From contig NZ_JAGGOY010000013.1 in NCBI RefSeq assembly GCF_018614095.1, positions 1 through 45,910 on the forward strand: 45,910 bases of DNA, written 5' to 3'. This document shows, one piece after another, positions 24,025 through 32,672 of the stretch. How positions within the stretch are numbered: position 1 is the stretch's first letter; each line of letters opens with the position of its first letter. The translations under genes and the position numbers were made by a program. The notes beneath the pieces are model-generated. The model was not told the origin of the DNA, did no database searches, and was given only the letters and a program-made list of their open reading frames with translations. The DNA is from Streptomyces sp. ISL-87. GTDB taxonomy: Bacteria; Actinomycetota; Actinomycetes; Streptomycetales; Streptomycetaceae.

Positions 24025-24221
24025 GCGCGCACCGTAGCCCGGGGTCGCTGCGGGCGAATCCCGCTCGCGGACGAGCGCCCGGCTACCACGCACGCAGTAG
24101 CTCCGCAGCACGTGCCGCGTGCGTGGTAGCGCGAAGTGTCTGCGCCTGCTGGACGACCTGCCAGGGGCCCGGCCGACATGCTCGAAGCACATCCAGTCGT
24201 GGAAAGAGAAGGAGCACCTTG

Positions 24222-24650
24222 ATGTCCGCTCGTCGCCTGTTCGCCGCCTCCGCGACCGCCCTGCTCGGCGGTCTCGGTCTTGCTCTTGCCACACCAGCGG
24301 CAGCGCACGCCTCGGTCCAGCCTGTAGCCGCCGGCGTGACCGACTTCAGCCTCGGAAGGCTCGGAGCCACCACCGGCGGGCTGCTGGGGCTGGCCGCCGT
24401 GGTCATCGCCGTACTGGCGCTGACCCGACCCGCCGGTCGTCTCGGCATTGCCAACGGGTCGCTCGGGGCCACGGCGGCCGTAGTCGCGGGGCTAATCGCC
24501 ATGGCTCTCGGCGGGCTGGTCGCGACCACCGCTGACGGTGGACTCGGCACCGGCAACGGGCTCGGCGGCGCCTACGTGGCCCTGCTGCTCGGGCTGGCCG
24601 GCACCGCCCTGGGCGGGCGGGCTCTGACCCGCTCCCGCCGCACCGGTTGA
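24222..24650 (+). CDS. DUF6223-like membrane protein
   Basis: A 142-residue protein with a signal peptide or first helix (MSARRLFAASATALLGGLGL, Ala-rich cleavage region near AAAHAS) and three more hydrophobic segments: GLLGLAAVVIAVLAL, AAVVAGLIAMALGGLV and GAYVALLLGLAGTALGG. ATG 24222 has AAGGAG upstream. Its domain name is from memory and its function is unknown. It is divergent from the two-component operon (197 bp between starts), a typical position for the regulated target. Confidence 0.75.
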   Translation: MSARRLFAASATALLGGLGLALATPAAAHASVQPVAAGVTDFSLGRLGATTGGLLGLAAVVIAVLALTRPAGRLGIANGSLGATAAVVAGLIAMALGGLVATTADGGLGTGNGLGGAYVALLLGLAGTALGGRALTRSRRTG

Positions 24651-24676
24651 CCACCCCGGATACGTGTTCGCGGCGG

Positions 24677-25250
24677 TCACACGCCGCGGGCGGTCAGCGC
24701 ACGGCGTACCCCGTAGGCGGCGGCGCCGATGCCCAGCACCGCGGCGCCGGAAATCACCGAGGAGGCCGGGAGGGCGAAGGCGAGGACGAGGCAGCCGGCC
24801 AGCCCGACGACCGGGATGATCCGCGCCGGTCGGCCCTCGTCCGGGGCGAGGGTCCAGGCGGAGGCGTTGGCGATGGCGTAGTAGGCGAGCACGCCGAAGG
24901 AGGAGAAGCCGATCGCCCCGCGTACGTCGGCGGTCGCGGCGAGTACGGCGACGACGGCGCCGACCACGAGTTCGGCGCGGTGCGGCACCCGGAACTTCGG
25001 GTGGACGGCGGCCAGGGCGTGCGGGAGGTGCCGGTCCCGGGCCATGGCCAGGGTCGTGCGTGAGACACCGAGGATCAGGGCGAGGAGTGACCGAGCGCGG
25101 CCACCGCGGCGCCCACCCGTACGACCGGTGCCAGCCAGTCGGCGCCTGCGGCGCGCGCGGCGTCAGACAGAGGGGCGGTGGCGTCTGCCAGGTGCTGCGG
25201 GCCCAGCACGAGCAGGACGGCAACGGCTACGGCCGCGTAGACGGGAACGT
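24677..25250 (-). pseudogene. Remnant of an APC-family amino-acid permease
   Basis: The C-terminal third of an APC transporter: GVSRTTLAMARDRHLPHALA, HPKFRVPHRAELVVGAVVAV and FGVLAYYAIANASAWTLAPD are characteristic. Upstream, PVYAAVAVAVLLVLGPQ continues the same protein in another frame, with the break near 25075-25085 (AALGHS in one frame, LLALILG in the other). The N-terminal helices are absent, replaced at about 25250 by the mobilisation region. This is decayed and not expected to function. Confidence 0.75.
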
Positions 25251-25310
25251 CCACACCCCCACCGACCAGCAGAGGACCCGTTCCTCAGCCAACAGCGCAG
25301 CAAGTTGGAG

Positions 25311-25345
25311 GTTCGGACACTCCCCCGTCGGGGGTGCATCCGAAC
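25311..25345. promoter_or_regulatory. oriT-like imperfect hairpin before mobC
   Basis: GTTCGGA and TCCGAAC at the ends flank CCCCC and GGGGG blocks around a 3-base turn, 18 bp upstream of the mobC start. Relaxase genes commonly sit next to their nic-site hairpin, so this is a candidate origin of transfer; it could instead be an operator or attenuator. Confidence 0.45.
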
Positions 25346-25362
25346 CGAAGCCCGCCCCAGGG

Positions 25363-25833
25363 GTGGCGGGTCCCGTCCTGCGCCAGGGGGCGCGGGACGG
25401 GGAGGCTGCGGCCGAGCGCGGACCGCAGCCTTACAGGGGCCGGGGCAAGCCCCGTATCCGCGCTGGCAAGCAGCGCCGAGCCGTCAGCGTCCGCCTCAGC
25501 GAACCCGAGCACGCACTCGTCTCCGCCGGCGCCGACGCCGTCGGCATGCGCGTAGCCGGCTTCCTCGCGCACAGCGGACTCGCCGCTGCCCGCGACCTGA
25601 ACCGCACCGCTGCCGTCATCGCCACCGAACAGGACGTCCTCATCACCCTGTTCGCCCTGCGTCGCCAGCTCCGCATTGCCAACAACAACCTCAACCAGGC
25701 AGCCAAGGCTCTGCACAGGGGCATCGCCCCCGAAGGTCTCGACGACACCATCGCCGCCGTCCTGCGCGCCGCCGAGGACATCCAGCGCGTCACCACCCGC
25801 ATGACCAACCCCGAAGGAACCCAGGCCGCTTGA
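25363..25833 (+). CDS. mobC: Relaxosome accessory protein MobC
   Basis: About 156 residues. The basic N-terminal region (RGRGKPRIRAGKQRRAVSVR) is followed by RLSEPEHALVSAGADAVGM, a ribbon-helix-helix-like segment, then LRRQLRIANNNLNQAAKALH and a C-terminal helix, the usual MobC layout. MobC binds near nic and helps the relaxase melt DNA. The start is uncertain: GTG 25363 is chosen because no ATG is available and the frame runs on open upstream. The stop overlaps the relaxase TTG by 4 bp. Confidence 0.8.
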   Translation: MAGPVLRQGARDGEAAAERGPQPYRGRGKPRIRAGKQRRAVSVRLSEPEHALVSAGADAVGMRVAGFLAHSGLAAARDLNRTAAVIATEQDVLITLFALRRQLRIANNNLNQAAKALHRGIAPEGLDDTIAAVLRAAEDIQRVTTRMTNPEGTQAA

Positions 25834-27527
25834 TCCCCTCCATCCACAAACAGGGCGGCGACACCGCTGGCCTGATCGCCTACCTCTACGGCCCCGGACT
25901 CAGCGAAGAGCACGTCGACCCGCACCTGGTCGCCTCCTTCGACGGCCTCGCCCCCGACCCCGGCCGCGACCCGAGAGCCACCAGGGCGGACCTCCAGCAG
26001 CTCCTCGACGAACCCCTCCACCTCCTCCCCGCGGACACCCGCCCGGACAAGCACGTCTGGCACGCCTCCGTCCGCTCCGCCCCCGGCGATCGGATCCTCA
26101 CGGACGACGAGTGGGCGGACATCGCCCGCCGCGTCATCGCCGCCACCGGCATCGACCCCGGCGACGGAGCCGGATGCCGCTGGGCGGCAATCCGCCACGC
26201 CGACGACCACATCCACCTCATCACCACGCTCGTACGCGAAGACGGCCGCAAGCCCGACCACCACCGCTCCGGCAAGCGCGCCCAGACCGAATGCCGCCGC
26301 ATCGAGGCCGACTACGACCTGTACCGCGTGGCGCCCGGAGACGGCACCGCCGCCAAGCGCCCCACCTGCGCCGAACGCCACAAAGCCCAGCGCCAGGGCC
26401 GGGACCGCACCGCTCGCGAGGAACTGCGCGAGACCGTCCGCCGAGCCGCGGCCGGCACCGCCTCGGAGACCGAGTTCTTCGACCGCCTCGCCTCCGCCGG
26501 CCTCATGGTCTGCCGCCGGACCGCACCCTCCGGCGACACCCTCGGCTACACCGTCGCCCTGCCCGAGGACCGCAACAAGGACGGGGCACCCGTCCACTAC
26601 TCCGGGTCGAAACTCGCCCCCGACCTCTCCCTGCCCCGCCTCCGCGAACGCTGGACCGGCTCACCGACCCAGCCGTCCCCCGCCCAAGCGAGCCGTCCCG
26701 CGTCCACCCGTCGCCGCGCCACCACAGCCGTCTGGCAGGCCGTCCTACTCATCGATCACAGCGACGACGGCACCGTGGCCGCCCAGCTCGCCGCCGCCGG
26801 AGAGGTTCTCGACGCCCTCGCCAAGACCTCCGCGGCCCACACCCGCCACAAGCTGCGAAAGGCGGCAACGGCGTTCGAGCGGGTGGCCCGCTCCCACGTC
26901 CGCGCCGAACGCGGCCAGAACCAGGTCCTGCGCCAAGCCGCCCGCGATCTCGTACACGGTGGTCCGGCGCTCGGTCGAGGTGAAGACGGCGCCACCACCG
27001 CGATGCTGATCGACATGGCGTTCTTCCTCGCCACCGCGGCGTCCGCCTGGCATGCGAAGAAGGGCCACGCCCAGCAGGCTGTCGCCGCCCTCCAGGCAGC
27101 CGAGTACCTCCGCGTCGCCTACCAAGCCGCCGCAGCCCAGCCCATGGCCCTCCTCCAGGAGCGGGGCCGGCACATGTTCCGGCCCCTGCAGCACCAGCAC
27201 GCGGCGGCCCTGCGCCATGCGGTCCCAGACCTGGCGGAGCAGGTCCTGGCCGAGCCCGGCTGGCCAGCCCTGGCCGCCACCCTCGCCGACGCCCAGGCCG
27301 CCGGCCACAACCCCACCGACCTGCTCACCGAAGCCACCCAACGCAGGGAGTTGGGCAGCGCCACGTCCATCAGCGACGTCCTCGTCTGGCGTCTCCGCCA
27401 CCTCGCGCAACTACCCGCCAACCCCGTAGACGCGCACTCCCCGATCGCGCGCCACCGAGTCCCCACCCCACCATCCATCACGCAGACGGCCGTCAAGGAC
27501 ACCGGCGAAAAAACCCGGCGCCGCTAA
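25830..27527 (+). CDS. Mobilization relaxase
   Basis: About 565 residues. The HUH-type motif HADDHIHLI near residues 122-130 provides the metal-binding His residues. The early IHKQGGDTAGLIAYLYGPG segment may hold the catalytic Tyr, and HVWHASVRSAPGDR resembles other actinobacterial MobA/VirD2-like relaxases. The C-terminal half is helical and Ala-rich with no helicase or primase signature. The start is TTG 25830 in a TTGA overlap with the mobC stop, so the two are translated together. Together with the upstream hairpin this is the conjugation/mobilisation module; no type IV secretion or TraB gene is present. Confidence 0.85.
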   Translation: MIPSIHKQGGDTAGLIAYLYGPGLSEEHVDPHLVASFDGLAPDPGRDPRATRADLQQLLDEPLHLLPADTRPDKHVWHASVRSAPGDRILTDDEWADIARRVIAATGIDPGDGAGCRWAAIRHADDHIHLITTLVREDGRKPDHHRSGKRAQTECRRIEADYDLYRVAPGDGTAAKRPTCAERHKAQRQGRDRTAREELRETVRRAAAGTASETEFFDRLASAGLMVCRRTAPSGDTLGYTVALPEDRNKDGAPVHYSGSKLAPDLSLPRLRERWTGSPTQPSPAQASRPASTRRRATTAVWQAVLLIDHSDDGTVAAQLAAAGEVLDALAKTSAAHTRHKLRKAATAFERVARSHVRAERGQNQVLRQAARDLVHGGPALGRGEDGATTAMLIDMAFFLATAASAWHAKKGHAQQAVAALQAAEYLRVAYQAAAAQPMALLQERGRHMFRPLQHQHAAALRHAVPDLAEQVLAEPGWPALAATLADAQAAGHNPTDLLTEATQRRELGSATSISDVLVWRLRHLAQLPANPVDAHSPIARHRVPTPPSITQTAVKDTGEKTRRR

Positions 27528-27639
27528 GTCGGCCAATCGGGGCACCCCTTATATCCGACGATCCGGGATTATCGAATTCCGGGATCCTCCGGAGTATTGG
27601 ATGTGTCACCACCAATCCCGCCCCGCAAGGAACCTCCGC

Positions 27640-27779
27640 ATGCCCAAACCACATTCCACACCAGAATCATCGCCCTGATGTCCGGCACAAACGGCACGGT
27701 CCATGCCGCCTCCCACACCCGGCTCCTCGGTTCCGGGCACCCGATCACCCAGGCCGCACACCGCTTCCGTCACCCCTGA
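27640..27779 (+). pseudogene. Frameshifted paralogue of the small gene at 27887
   Basis: The upstream sequence and first codons parallel those of the next gene: GACGATCC, an AAGGA box, then CATGCCC(A/G)AAACC. The likely ATG at 27640 now stops after 12 codons, while another frame reads RIIALMSGTNGTVHAASHTR and LLGSGHPITQA. This looks like a tandem duplicate broken by a frameshift. The rest of 27528-27886 holds only the two related leaders. Confidence 0.5.
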
Positions 27780-27886
27780 CCAGAATGCGCGGCGCAACAT
27801 ACCCGACGATCCCCGGTCAGCCAAACCGGGGATTCTCCAGACACTGGATACATCGCACTTCCCCCACACCGTCAAGGAGCACCCGT

Positions 27887-28102
27887 ATGCCCGAAACCGA
27901 AATCCGACCCCACATCGTCGCCCTTCTCTGCGACGCGAACTTCAAATACCGACGCGACACCAATACCTGGTCCCACATCGACGGCCGCCCCTTCACCAAG
28001 GAGGAGCAGGCCACCGCCCTGCACGCCACCCGCGCCGAGTTCGAAGAGTTCGCGGCACAGCACACTCGCTACATGGAGTACCGGCAGGCGACGCAGGTCT
28101 GA
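27887..28102 (+). CDS. Small protein of unknown function
   Basis: A 71-residue acidic-to-neutral soluble protein, MPETEIRPHIVALLCDANF, then WSHIDGRPFTKEEQATALHA. ATG 27887 has AAGGAG 9 bases upstream, which decides the start over the longer open frame. I recognise no domain. It follows the relaxase gene and a broken tandem paralogue, and is closed by the hairpin at 28108. Confidence 0.65.
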   Translation: MPETEIRPHIVALLCDANFKYRRDTNTWSHIDGRPFTKEEQATALHATRAEFEEFAAQHTRYMEYRQATQV

Positions 28103-28107
28103 GCAAC

Positions 28108-28147
28108 GCCACCGGGGCCAACGCATTCCAGCGTTGGCCCCGGTGGC
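28108..28147. terminator. Perfect 17-bp-stem terminator
   Basis: Arms GCCACCGGGGCCAACGC (28108-28124) and its complement (28131-28147), 6-base loop. It lies between converging genes ending at 28102 and 28168. Confidence 0.92.
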
Positions 28148-28167
28148 ATGTCCGCATGGCCGTACGG

Positions 28168-28620
28168 CTAGGCCTGCGCACTCCTGGCGTCGCGCCGCCG
28201 CGCTACGTAGCGGAGCAGGGCCCATATCGCTGCGGCGTTGATCAGGGCGCTGACCAGGACCGTGGCGTAGAAGCCGAAGCCGTCCAGCATGTCGAACTTG
28301 GCAGACTCGGAAGTATCCGGCGCCACCCAGTCCGCGGGGAGCGGGTCCGACTCCGAGGGGTAGTCCGTGGGCAGCTTCGTGGGCGGCTCAGAGCCGTACT
28401 GGGGATCCATGGGCGGGGCCGAGTCCAGGGCGTCCGCCGCAGGTCCGAAGGACGTCAGCAGCAAGAGGCTGACCGGCGCCGTGGCCAGGATCGGCCAGAC
28501 TCCGAAGAACCCGCTGTCCCCGTTCCACTGCCCGACCGCGAAGTAGACCAGCATCGCGACCACCAGTGCCAGGTACGCACCAGGCACCCACATCTCAGCC
28601 TTCGACCAGCGCCGCACCAT
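28168..28620 (-). CDS. Small membrane protein (SCO4225-like)
   Basis: A 150-residue protein with membrane helices at about 10-30 (GAYLALVVAMLVYFAVG), 40-60 (FGVWPILATAPVSLLLL) and 115-138 (FYATVLVSALINAAAIWALL). An acidic, Pro-rich extramembrane loop lies between helices two and three, and RYVARRRDARSAQA is a basic cytoplasmic tail. It resembles, from memory, the SCO4225-type Streptomyces membrane family; function unknown. ATG 28620, with GGGGAA upstream, is preferred to an in-frame GTG 33 bases earlier. Confidence 0.65.
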   Translation of the reverse strand: MVRRWSKAEMWVPGAYLALVVAMLVYFAVGQWNGDSGFFGVWPILATAPVSLLLLTSFGPAADALDSAPPMDPQYGSEPPTKLPTDYPSESDPLPADWVAPDTSESAKFDMLDGFGFYATVLVSALINAAAIWALLRYVARRRDARSAQA

Positions 28621-28808
28621 GACGTTCCCCGTTCCGCTTCGTTCGACCTGCACCCAGTCTCGAAGCTGCCGAGACCCGCCACTTGAGTACGCCTACTCAT
28701 CCCGGTAGGCCCTGAGTACCTGGTCAGAGCCGGGCACGGCAAGCACGCCGGGGACACCGCGCAACGTATCCCCCCATGTCCGGCACACGGCGCCGGAGGA
28801 TTCCGCGA

Positions 28809-29246
28809 CTAGACCACGACCCCAGCCCCGAGTCCGCCGGCACGGATGGCGCCCCGCAGGACGTGGGCGATCTCCTCGGGCTTCAGGTCGATGCCGTCGA
28901 GCCCCTCCACGGTCAGCGGGATCTCTTCCAGCGCGTATTCGCCGCGGCCCTCGGCGCTGAACTCGGGGCCGGTCCGGTCCTCGAAGGACCACGTCGCGAT
29001 GCGGGCGAGGTAGAAGAGCTGACGCTCGTCGTCGGACTCCATCGTGTGCAGGAGGCGGACGATGTCGGCCTTCCCCGCGATCTCCTCGTGGATCTCCCGG
29101 TGGAGAGCGGCCTCCGGGGACTCGTCGCTCTCCTCGACCCCGCCGCCGGGCAGCACCCAGTGCACGGGGATTCCGGGCTTGGTGCGGCGGATGACCAGCA
29201 TCGTGTCGTCCGCGGTGGCGAGGACGGCTCGGACTCGTTCGATCAT
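28809..29246 (-). CDS. Nudix hydrolase
   Basis: A 145-residue Nudix protein. GVEESDESPEAALHREIHEE is the Nudix box (GX5EX7REUXEE), although the usual following Gly is shifted (EEIAG). HWVLPGGG precedes it. These Mg-dependent enzymes hydrolyse nucleoside diphosphate derivatives; the substrate is unknown. AAGGAGACAAAG precedes ATG 29246. It is upstream of no co-directional close neighbour and is separated by 146 bp from the phosphotransferase remnant, whose end converts to non-coding DNA with a possible TTGACG promoter element near 29320. Confidence 0.9.
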   Translation of the reverse strand: MIERVRAVLATADDTMLVIRRTKPGIPVHWVLPGGGVEESDESPEAALHREIHEEIAGKADIVRLLHTMESDDERQLFYLARIATWSFEDRTGPEFSAEGRGEYALEEIPLTVEGLDGIDLKPEEIAHVLRGAIRAGGLGAGVVV

Positions 29247-29392
29247 TCAGCTTTGTCTCCTTGCTTGTTGGCAGTCTCACTTCGTGCAGCGCGAACCGCG
29301 CCGAACGTCTGCCCGTCAAGGTCTGACTCCGTAAGCAACTCTGGATCCAGCGCACTTCTGCATTGACCCCATCGAGGTGAAGGGGGAGGACA

Positions 29393-30183
29393 TCAGACAG
29401 CGGTCGTGCCCGTCACGGAGACCGGGGGAAGAACACCCGTCACTTCCTCCGCACGCTGGCGCAGCAGTGGAGCCAGCTCCACGTACCAGCCACGGCCTAC
29501 GGCCTGGAGCATTTCGGCGAGGGCGATCTGTTCACCGACCTGGCCGGCGGGGGTGTCGAGCACATCGGCGAATTCGGTGCGGATGCGTTCGGCGACTACG
29601 GGGACGCGGAGGCTGTTGACGTAGAGCATGGCCGGGTCGTAGCCGAAGGGGACGGCGCCCCAGCGTTCCCAGTCGAGGATGACGAGGGGATGGTGGGTGA
29701 GGTTGGCCCACTGCAGGTCGGCGTGCCCGGTGACGCGTTCGGTGATGGCCGGCGCGGGGATGCCGAGGAATTCGGGGAACACACGGTCCGCCCAGGACTG
29801 GCGGATGGTCTCGCGGGGCGGCTCCGCGGCGCTGAGGGCGTCCAGGCTCTCCCGCAGCGTGGCCCACCAGGAGTCCGGGATTTCCGGGTCCTCGGTGAGG
29901 TCGGGGGTTTCCGGGGAGACGACGGGCTGGGCGATGTAGTCGATCAGCTCGGCCTCGAAGACGTACTCCCCGCGCTCCCACCGGTACAGGTCGTGGAGGT
30001 GGGGGCGGGAGACCTTATCCGACACCCGTTCCTCGGCGAGGGCGATTCCCTCGTTCCGGGTGGTGGGAGTCTTGGCGGCCTCGCCGCAGTGGACCCGGAG
30101 CCAGTGGCCGTTCTCGGTACGGGAGCCGATGGTCCGGCCGAGCCATCCCCAGGACAGCGGACCCGTCGGAGTGTCGGCGACGG
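29393..30183 (-). pseudogene. 5'-truncated aminoglycoside phosphotransferase-family kinase
   Basis: The C-terminal catalytic part is clear: TGHADLQWANLTHHPLVILD holds the catalytic Asp/Asn, followed by the second metal site DWERWGAVPFGYDPAMLY. Upstream the frame continues without a start as LSWGWLGRTIGSRTENGHW and KTPTTRNEGIALAEERVSDK. It ends at a TGA right where IS21-family sequence begins (about 30184). An internal GTG at 30025 could give a 210-residue fragment, but the nucleotide-binding lobe would be missing. Probably inactivated by the IS insertion. Confidence 0.7.
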
Positions 30184-30246
30184 CTCAATTTGGGGCCAGT
30201 CTGAACGGTTCAATCGTGGGCCATCGTGCGTTCTCGCTGGTTCGTG

Positions 30247-31094
30247 TCAGTCGTTGTCGTTGGCGGTGGGGACGCGGCCGAGTTCGCGGCCTCTCATGCG
30301 GTAGGACTCGCCTTTGAGGGAGTGGACCTCGGCGTGGTGGACGAGTCGGTCGATCATGGCGGCGGCGACGGTCTCGTCGCCGAAGGTCTCTCCCCAGCGT
30401 CCGAAGGGTTTGTTCGAGGTGACGATCACGCTGGCCCTCTCGTAGCGGTTCGAGATGAGCTGGAAGAACAGGTTCGCGGCCTCGGCTTCGAAGGGGATGT
30501 AGCCGACTTCGTCGATCACGATCAGCGGGTAGCGGCCGAGTTTGACCAGTTCGTCCTGGAGACGTCCGGTGTGGTGGGCGGTGGCGAGGCGGTCGACCCA
30601 CTGGGCGGCGGTGGCGAACGCGACGCGGTGCCCGGCCTGGCAGGCGCGGACCGCGAGGCCGGTGGCCAGGTGCGTCTTGCCCGTGCGATAACGGGCGGTC
30701 CCAGGAAAACAGCGTTCTCCTTGCCGGTGATGAAGTCCAATGTTCCCAGATGGGAGAGTTGCTGGCGCGTCAGACCGCGCAGATGGGTGACGTCCAGCTC
30801 TTCGATGGTTTTGATCGCGGGGAAGTGGGCGGCGCGGATGCGGCCCTCGCCGCCGTGGCTGTCGCGGGCGGAGACCTCCCGCTGCAGGCAGGCGACCAGG
30901 TACTCGGTGTGGGTCCAGGACTCGGCCTGGGCCCGTTCCGCCAGGCGCTCGGCGGCGTCCAGCAGGGCCGGGGCCTTCATGGCCCGGGCGAGGAAGGCCA
31001 GGTCGGCTGCGGTCTGCCGGCCCGTGCGGGCGCTTGGGCCGTCCGTTTTCGCCGTGCCGGTGGTGGCCGGGGCCTGGGGAGCGGTGCGGGGCAT
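30247..31094 (-). pseudogene. istB: istB (IS21 helper ATPase), frameshifted
   Basis: The N-terminal half (LAERAQAESWTHTEYLVACL, HFPAIKTIEELDVTHLRGL, TGKENAVFLGP) and C-terminal half (TGKTHLATGLAVRACQAGH, YPLIVIDEVGYIPFEAEAAN, SVIVTSNKPFGRWGETFGD) are in different frames. They meet inside the P-loop at about 30690-30700, where CCCG-GCACGGGC has gained the five bases TTATC. This breaks both frame and Walker A motif, so the ATPase is inactive. Confidence 0.85.
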
Positions 31095-31400
31095 CAGGTG
31101 TCCTCCTTCCCGGCGCCGCCTTCGATGAGGGTGAACATGCGGTCGTAGGTGCCCAGTTCACGTTGCTCGACCTCGATGCCCAGGCTGTCGGGGGCCAGGG
31201 CCGCAGCGCGGGCGGCGTGGGCGCGGGCAGCAGCCTGGTGGATCACCTCGCCGCGCAGGAGACGGGCCGCGGCGGCGTGCTCGGGGTCGGTGAGGCTCTG
31301 GTGGCAGGCCCAGCAGCGGGTATGGCGGGCCACGATGTCGTTGCCGCAGGTGACGGTGACCTCCTCGGTGTCGGCGCGGACCATCACGGTCTTGCCGATG
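31094..31400 (-). pseudogene. istA: istA (IS21 transposase), C-terminal fragment
   Basis: About 100 residues of the IstA C-terminus: RAIGKTVMVRADTEEVTVTC, then GNDIVARHTRCWACHQSLTD and a helical tail. The integrase catalytic domain is missing because similarity ends near 31400. Confidence 0.8.
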
Positions 31401-31475
31401 GCGCGTCTCCGATGCGGCCCTTCTCGGAGGACTACCCGGCACGGATCATCCCGCCCTCAGGGAAACGAACCGCAC

Positions 31476-32672
31476 CTAACCCCCGCCCAGCAGGGCTTCG
31501 AAGCCCGCCTTCAGGTCCTCCTTCAGGTCGTCCAGCCCCTCGAAGCCGACATGCACCCGGACCAGCGGCCCGCGTCCTGCCCAGGTGCCCGGGAGGCGGT
31601 GGGAGACCGGGTCGGCGGGCACGATGAGGCTCTCGTAGCCACCATAGCTGTGGCCGAGGCCGAAGACCCGCAGCCGGTTGAGCATCGCGTCGACGGCCGA
31701 CTTGCCTAGGCCCGGCTCCAGTTCCACCCCGAACAGTCCCGCCGCGCCGGTGAAGTCGCGGCGCCACAGGTCGTGGCCGGGGTCCTCGGGCAGCCCCGGG
31801 TGCAGGACGGCCGCCACGCCGTCCTGCTCGGCAACCCAGCGGGCCAGCTCCAGTCCCTGGTCCTGGTGCTGGCCAAGCCGTACATTCAGGGTGCGCAACC
31901 CGCGCAGGCCCAGGTAGACGTCGTCGGCGCTCGCGCACTGGCCGAGCCGGATGGCCGCGCCCCGGATGACCGGGTAGCTCTCCTCCGTGCAGACGATCGC
32001 GCCGAGGATGCTGTCCGCGTGCCCCGTCAGGTACTTGGTCGCGGAGTGCACCACCGCGTCCACGCCCGCGCCCAGCGCCAGCGGCCGGCAGAAGACGGGC
32101 GTGGCCCAGGTGTTGTCCGCGATGGTGGCCACCCCCCGGGCCCGGCAGACGGCGGTGATCGCCGGGATGTCCTGCACCTCGAAGGTGGTCGAGCCCGGGG
32201 ACTCCAGGTAGAGCAGCCGGGTCCGGGGGCGGATCAGCTCCTCGATCACGGCGCCGCCCGCGCACGGGTCGTAGTACTCGGTCTCCACTCCCAGCGCGGC
32301 GAGCGAGTCGCAGAACTTCCGGGTCGGCAAGTAGACGGAGTCGCTGACGAGGATGTGGTCGCCGGCCCGGACGTAGGCGAGGATCGCCGTGGTGATCGCC
32401 GAGAGGCCGGAGCAGGTCGCCACCGCCGCGTGGCCGCCCTCCAGTTCGGTCAGCGCCTCCTCGAAGGCGCGGCCGGTGGGGGTGCCGAAGCGGCCGTAGA
32501 CCGGGGTGCCGCGCTTGAGCGGGTCCGCCTGGGAGGCGTCCAACTCGGTCGTGTCCTGGTAGAGGACGGTGGAGGCGCGGTGCACGGGCGGGTTGACGTA
32601 GCCGCCCTGCCGGCGCGGATCGGAGCCGGCGTGCACGAACCGCGTCTCCCGCGAGGGGGTGGACTCGTTCAC
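31476..32672 (-). CDS. Cys/Met-metabolism PLP enzyme (cystathionine beta-lyase/gamma-synthase type)
   Basis: A 398-residue fold-type I enzyme. Landmarks are YVNPPVHRASTVLYQD, the YGRFGTPT segment, SGLSAITTAILAYVRAGDH, ESPGSTTFEVQDIP, ADNTWATPVFCRPL and VHSATKYLTGHADSILG with the PLP lysine at about residue 213. The C-terminal SYGGYESLIVPADP is close to MetC-type beta-lyases. It could cleave or form C-S bonds on cysteine or homocysteine derivatives. GTG 32672 is in a 4-bp overlap with the MFS gene stop, so it is the last gene of the operon. In context it probably serves the pathway rather than housekeeping methionine metabolism. Confidence 0.9.
   Translation of the reverse strand: MNESTPSRETRFVHAGSDPRRQGGYVNPPVHRASTVLYQDTTELDASQADPLKRGTPVYGRFGTPTGRAFEEALTELEGGHAAVATCSGLSAITTAILAYVRAGDHILVSDSVYLPTRKFCDSLAALGVETEYYDPCAGGAVIEELIRPRTRLLYLESPGSTTFEVQDIPAITAVCRARGVATIADNTWATPVFCRPLALGAGVDAVVHSATKYLTGHADSILGAIVCTEESYPVIRGAAIRLGQCASADDVYLGLRGLRTLNVRLGQHQDQGLELARWVAEQDGVAAVLHPGLPEDPGHDLWRRDFTGAAGLFGVELEPGLGKSAVDAMLNRLRVFGLGHSYGGYESLIVPADPVSHRLPGTWAGRGPLVRVHVGFEGLDDLKEDLKAGFEALLGGG

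Larger units (their letters stand above)
30184..31400 (-). mobile_element. Degraded IS21-family element
   Basis: Contains the 3' end of istA and a frameshifted istB in the normal order, with a one-base TGATG overlap at 31094. The left boundary is where the phosphotransferase frame stops; the right boundary is an abrupt loss of IstA similarity near 31400, 76 bp before the end of the PLP-enzyme gene. Terminal repeats could not be assigned. Confidence 0.75.

Noticed and set aside
20958..25300. Integrase or excisionase gene near either island end
   Set aside because: I looked in all frames near both att sites for tyrosine-recombinase or small HTH proteins and found none.
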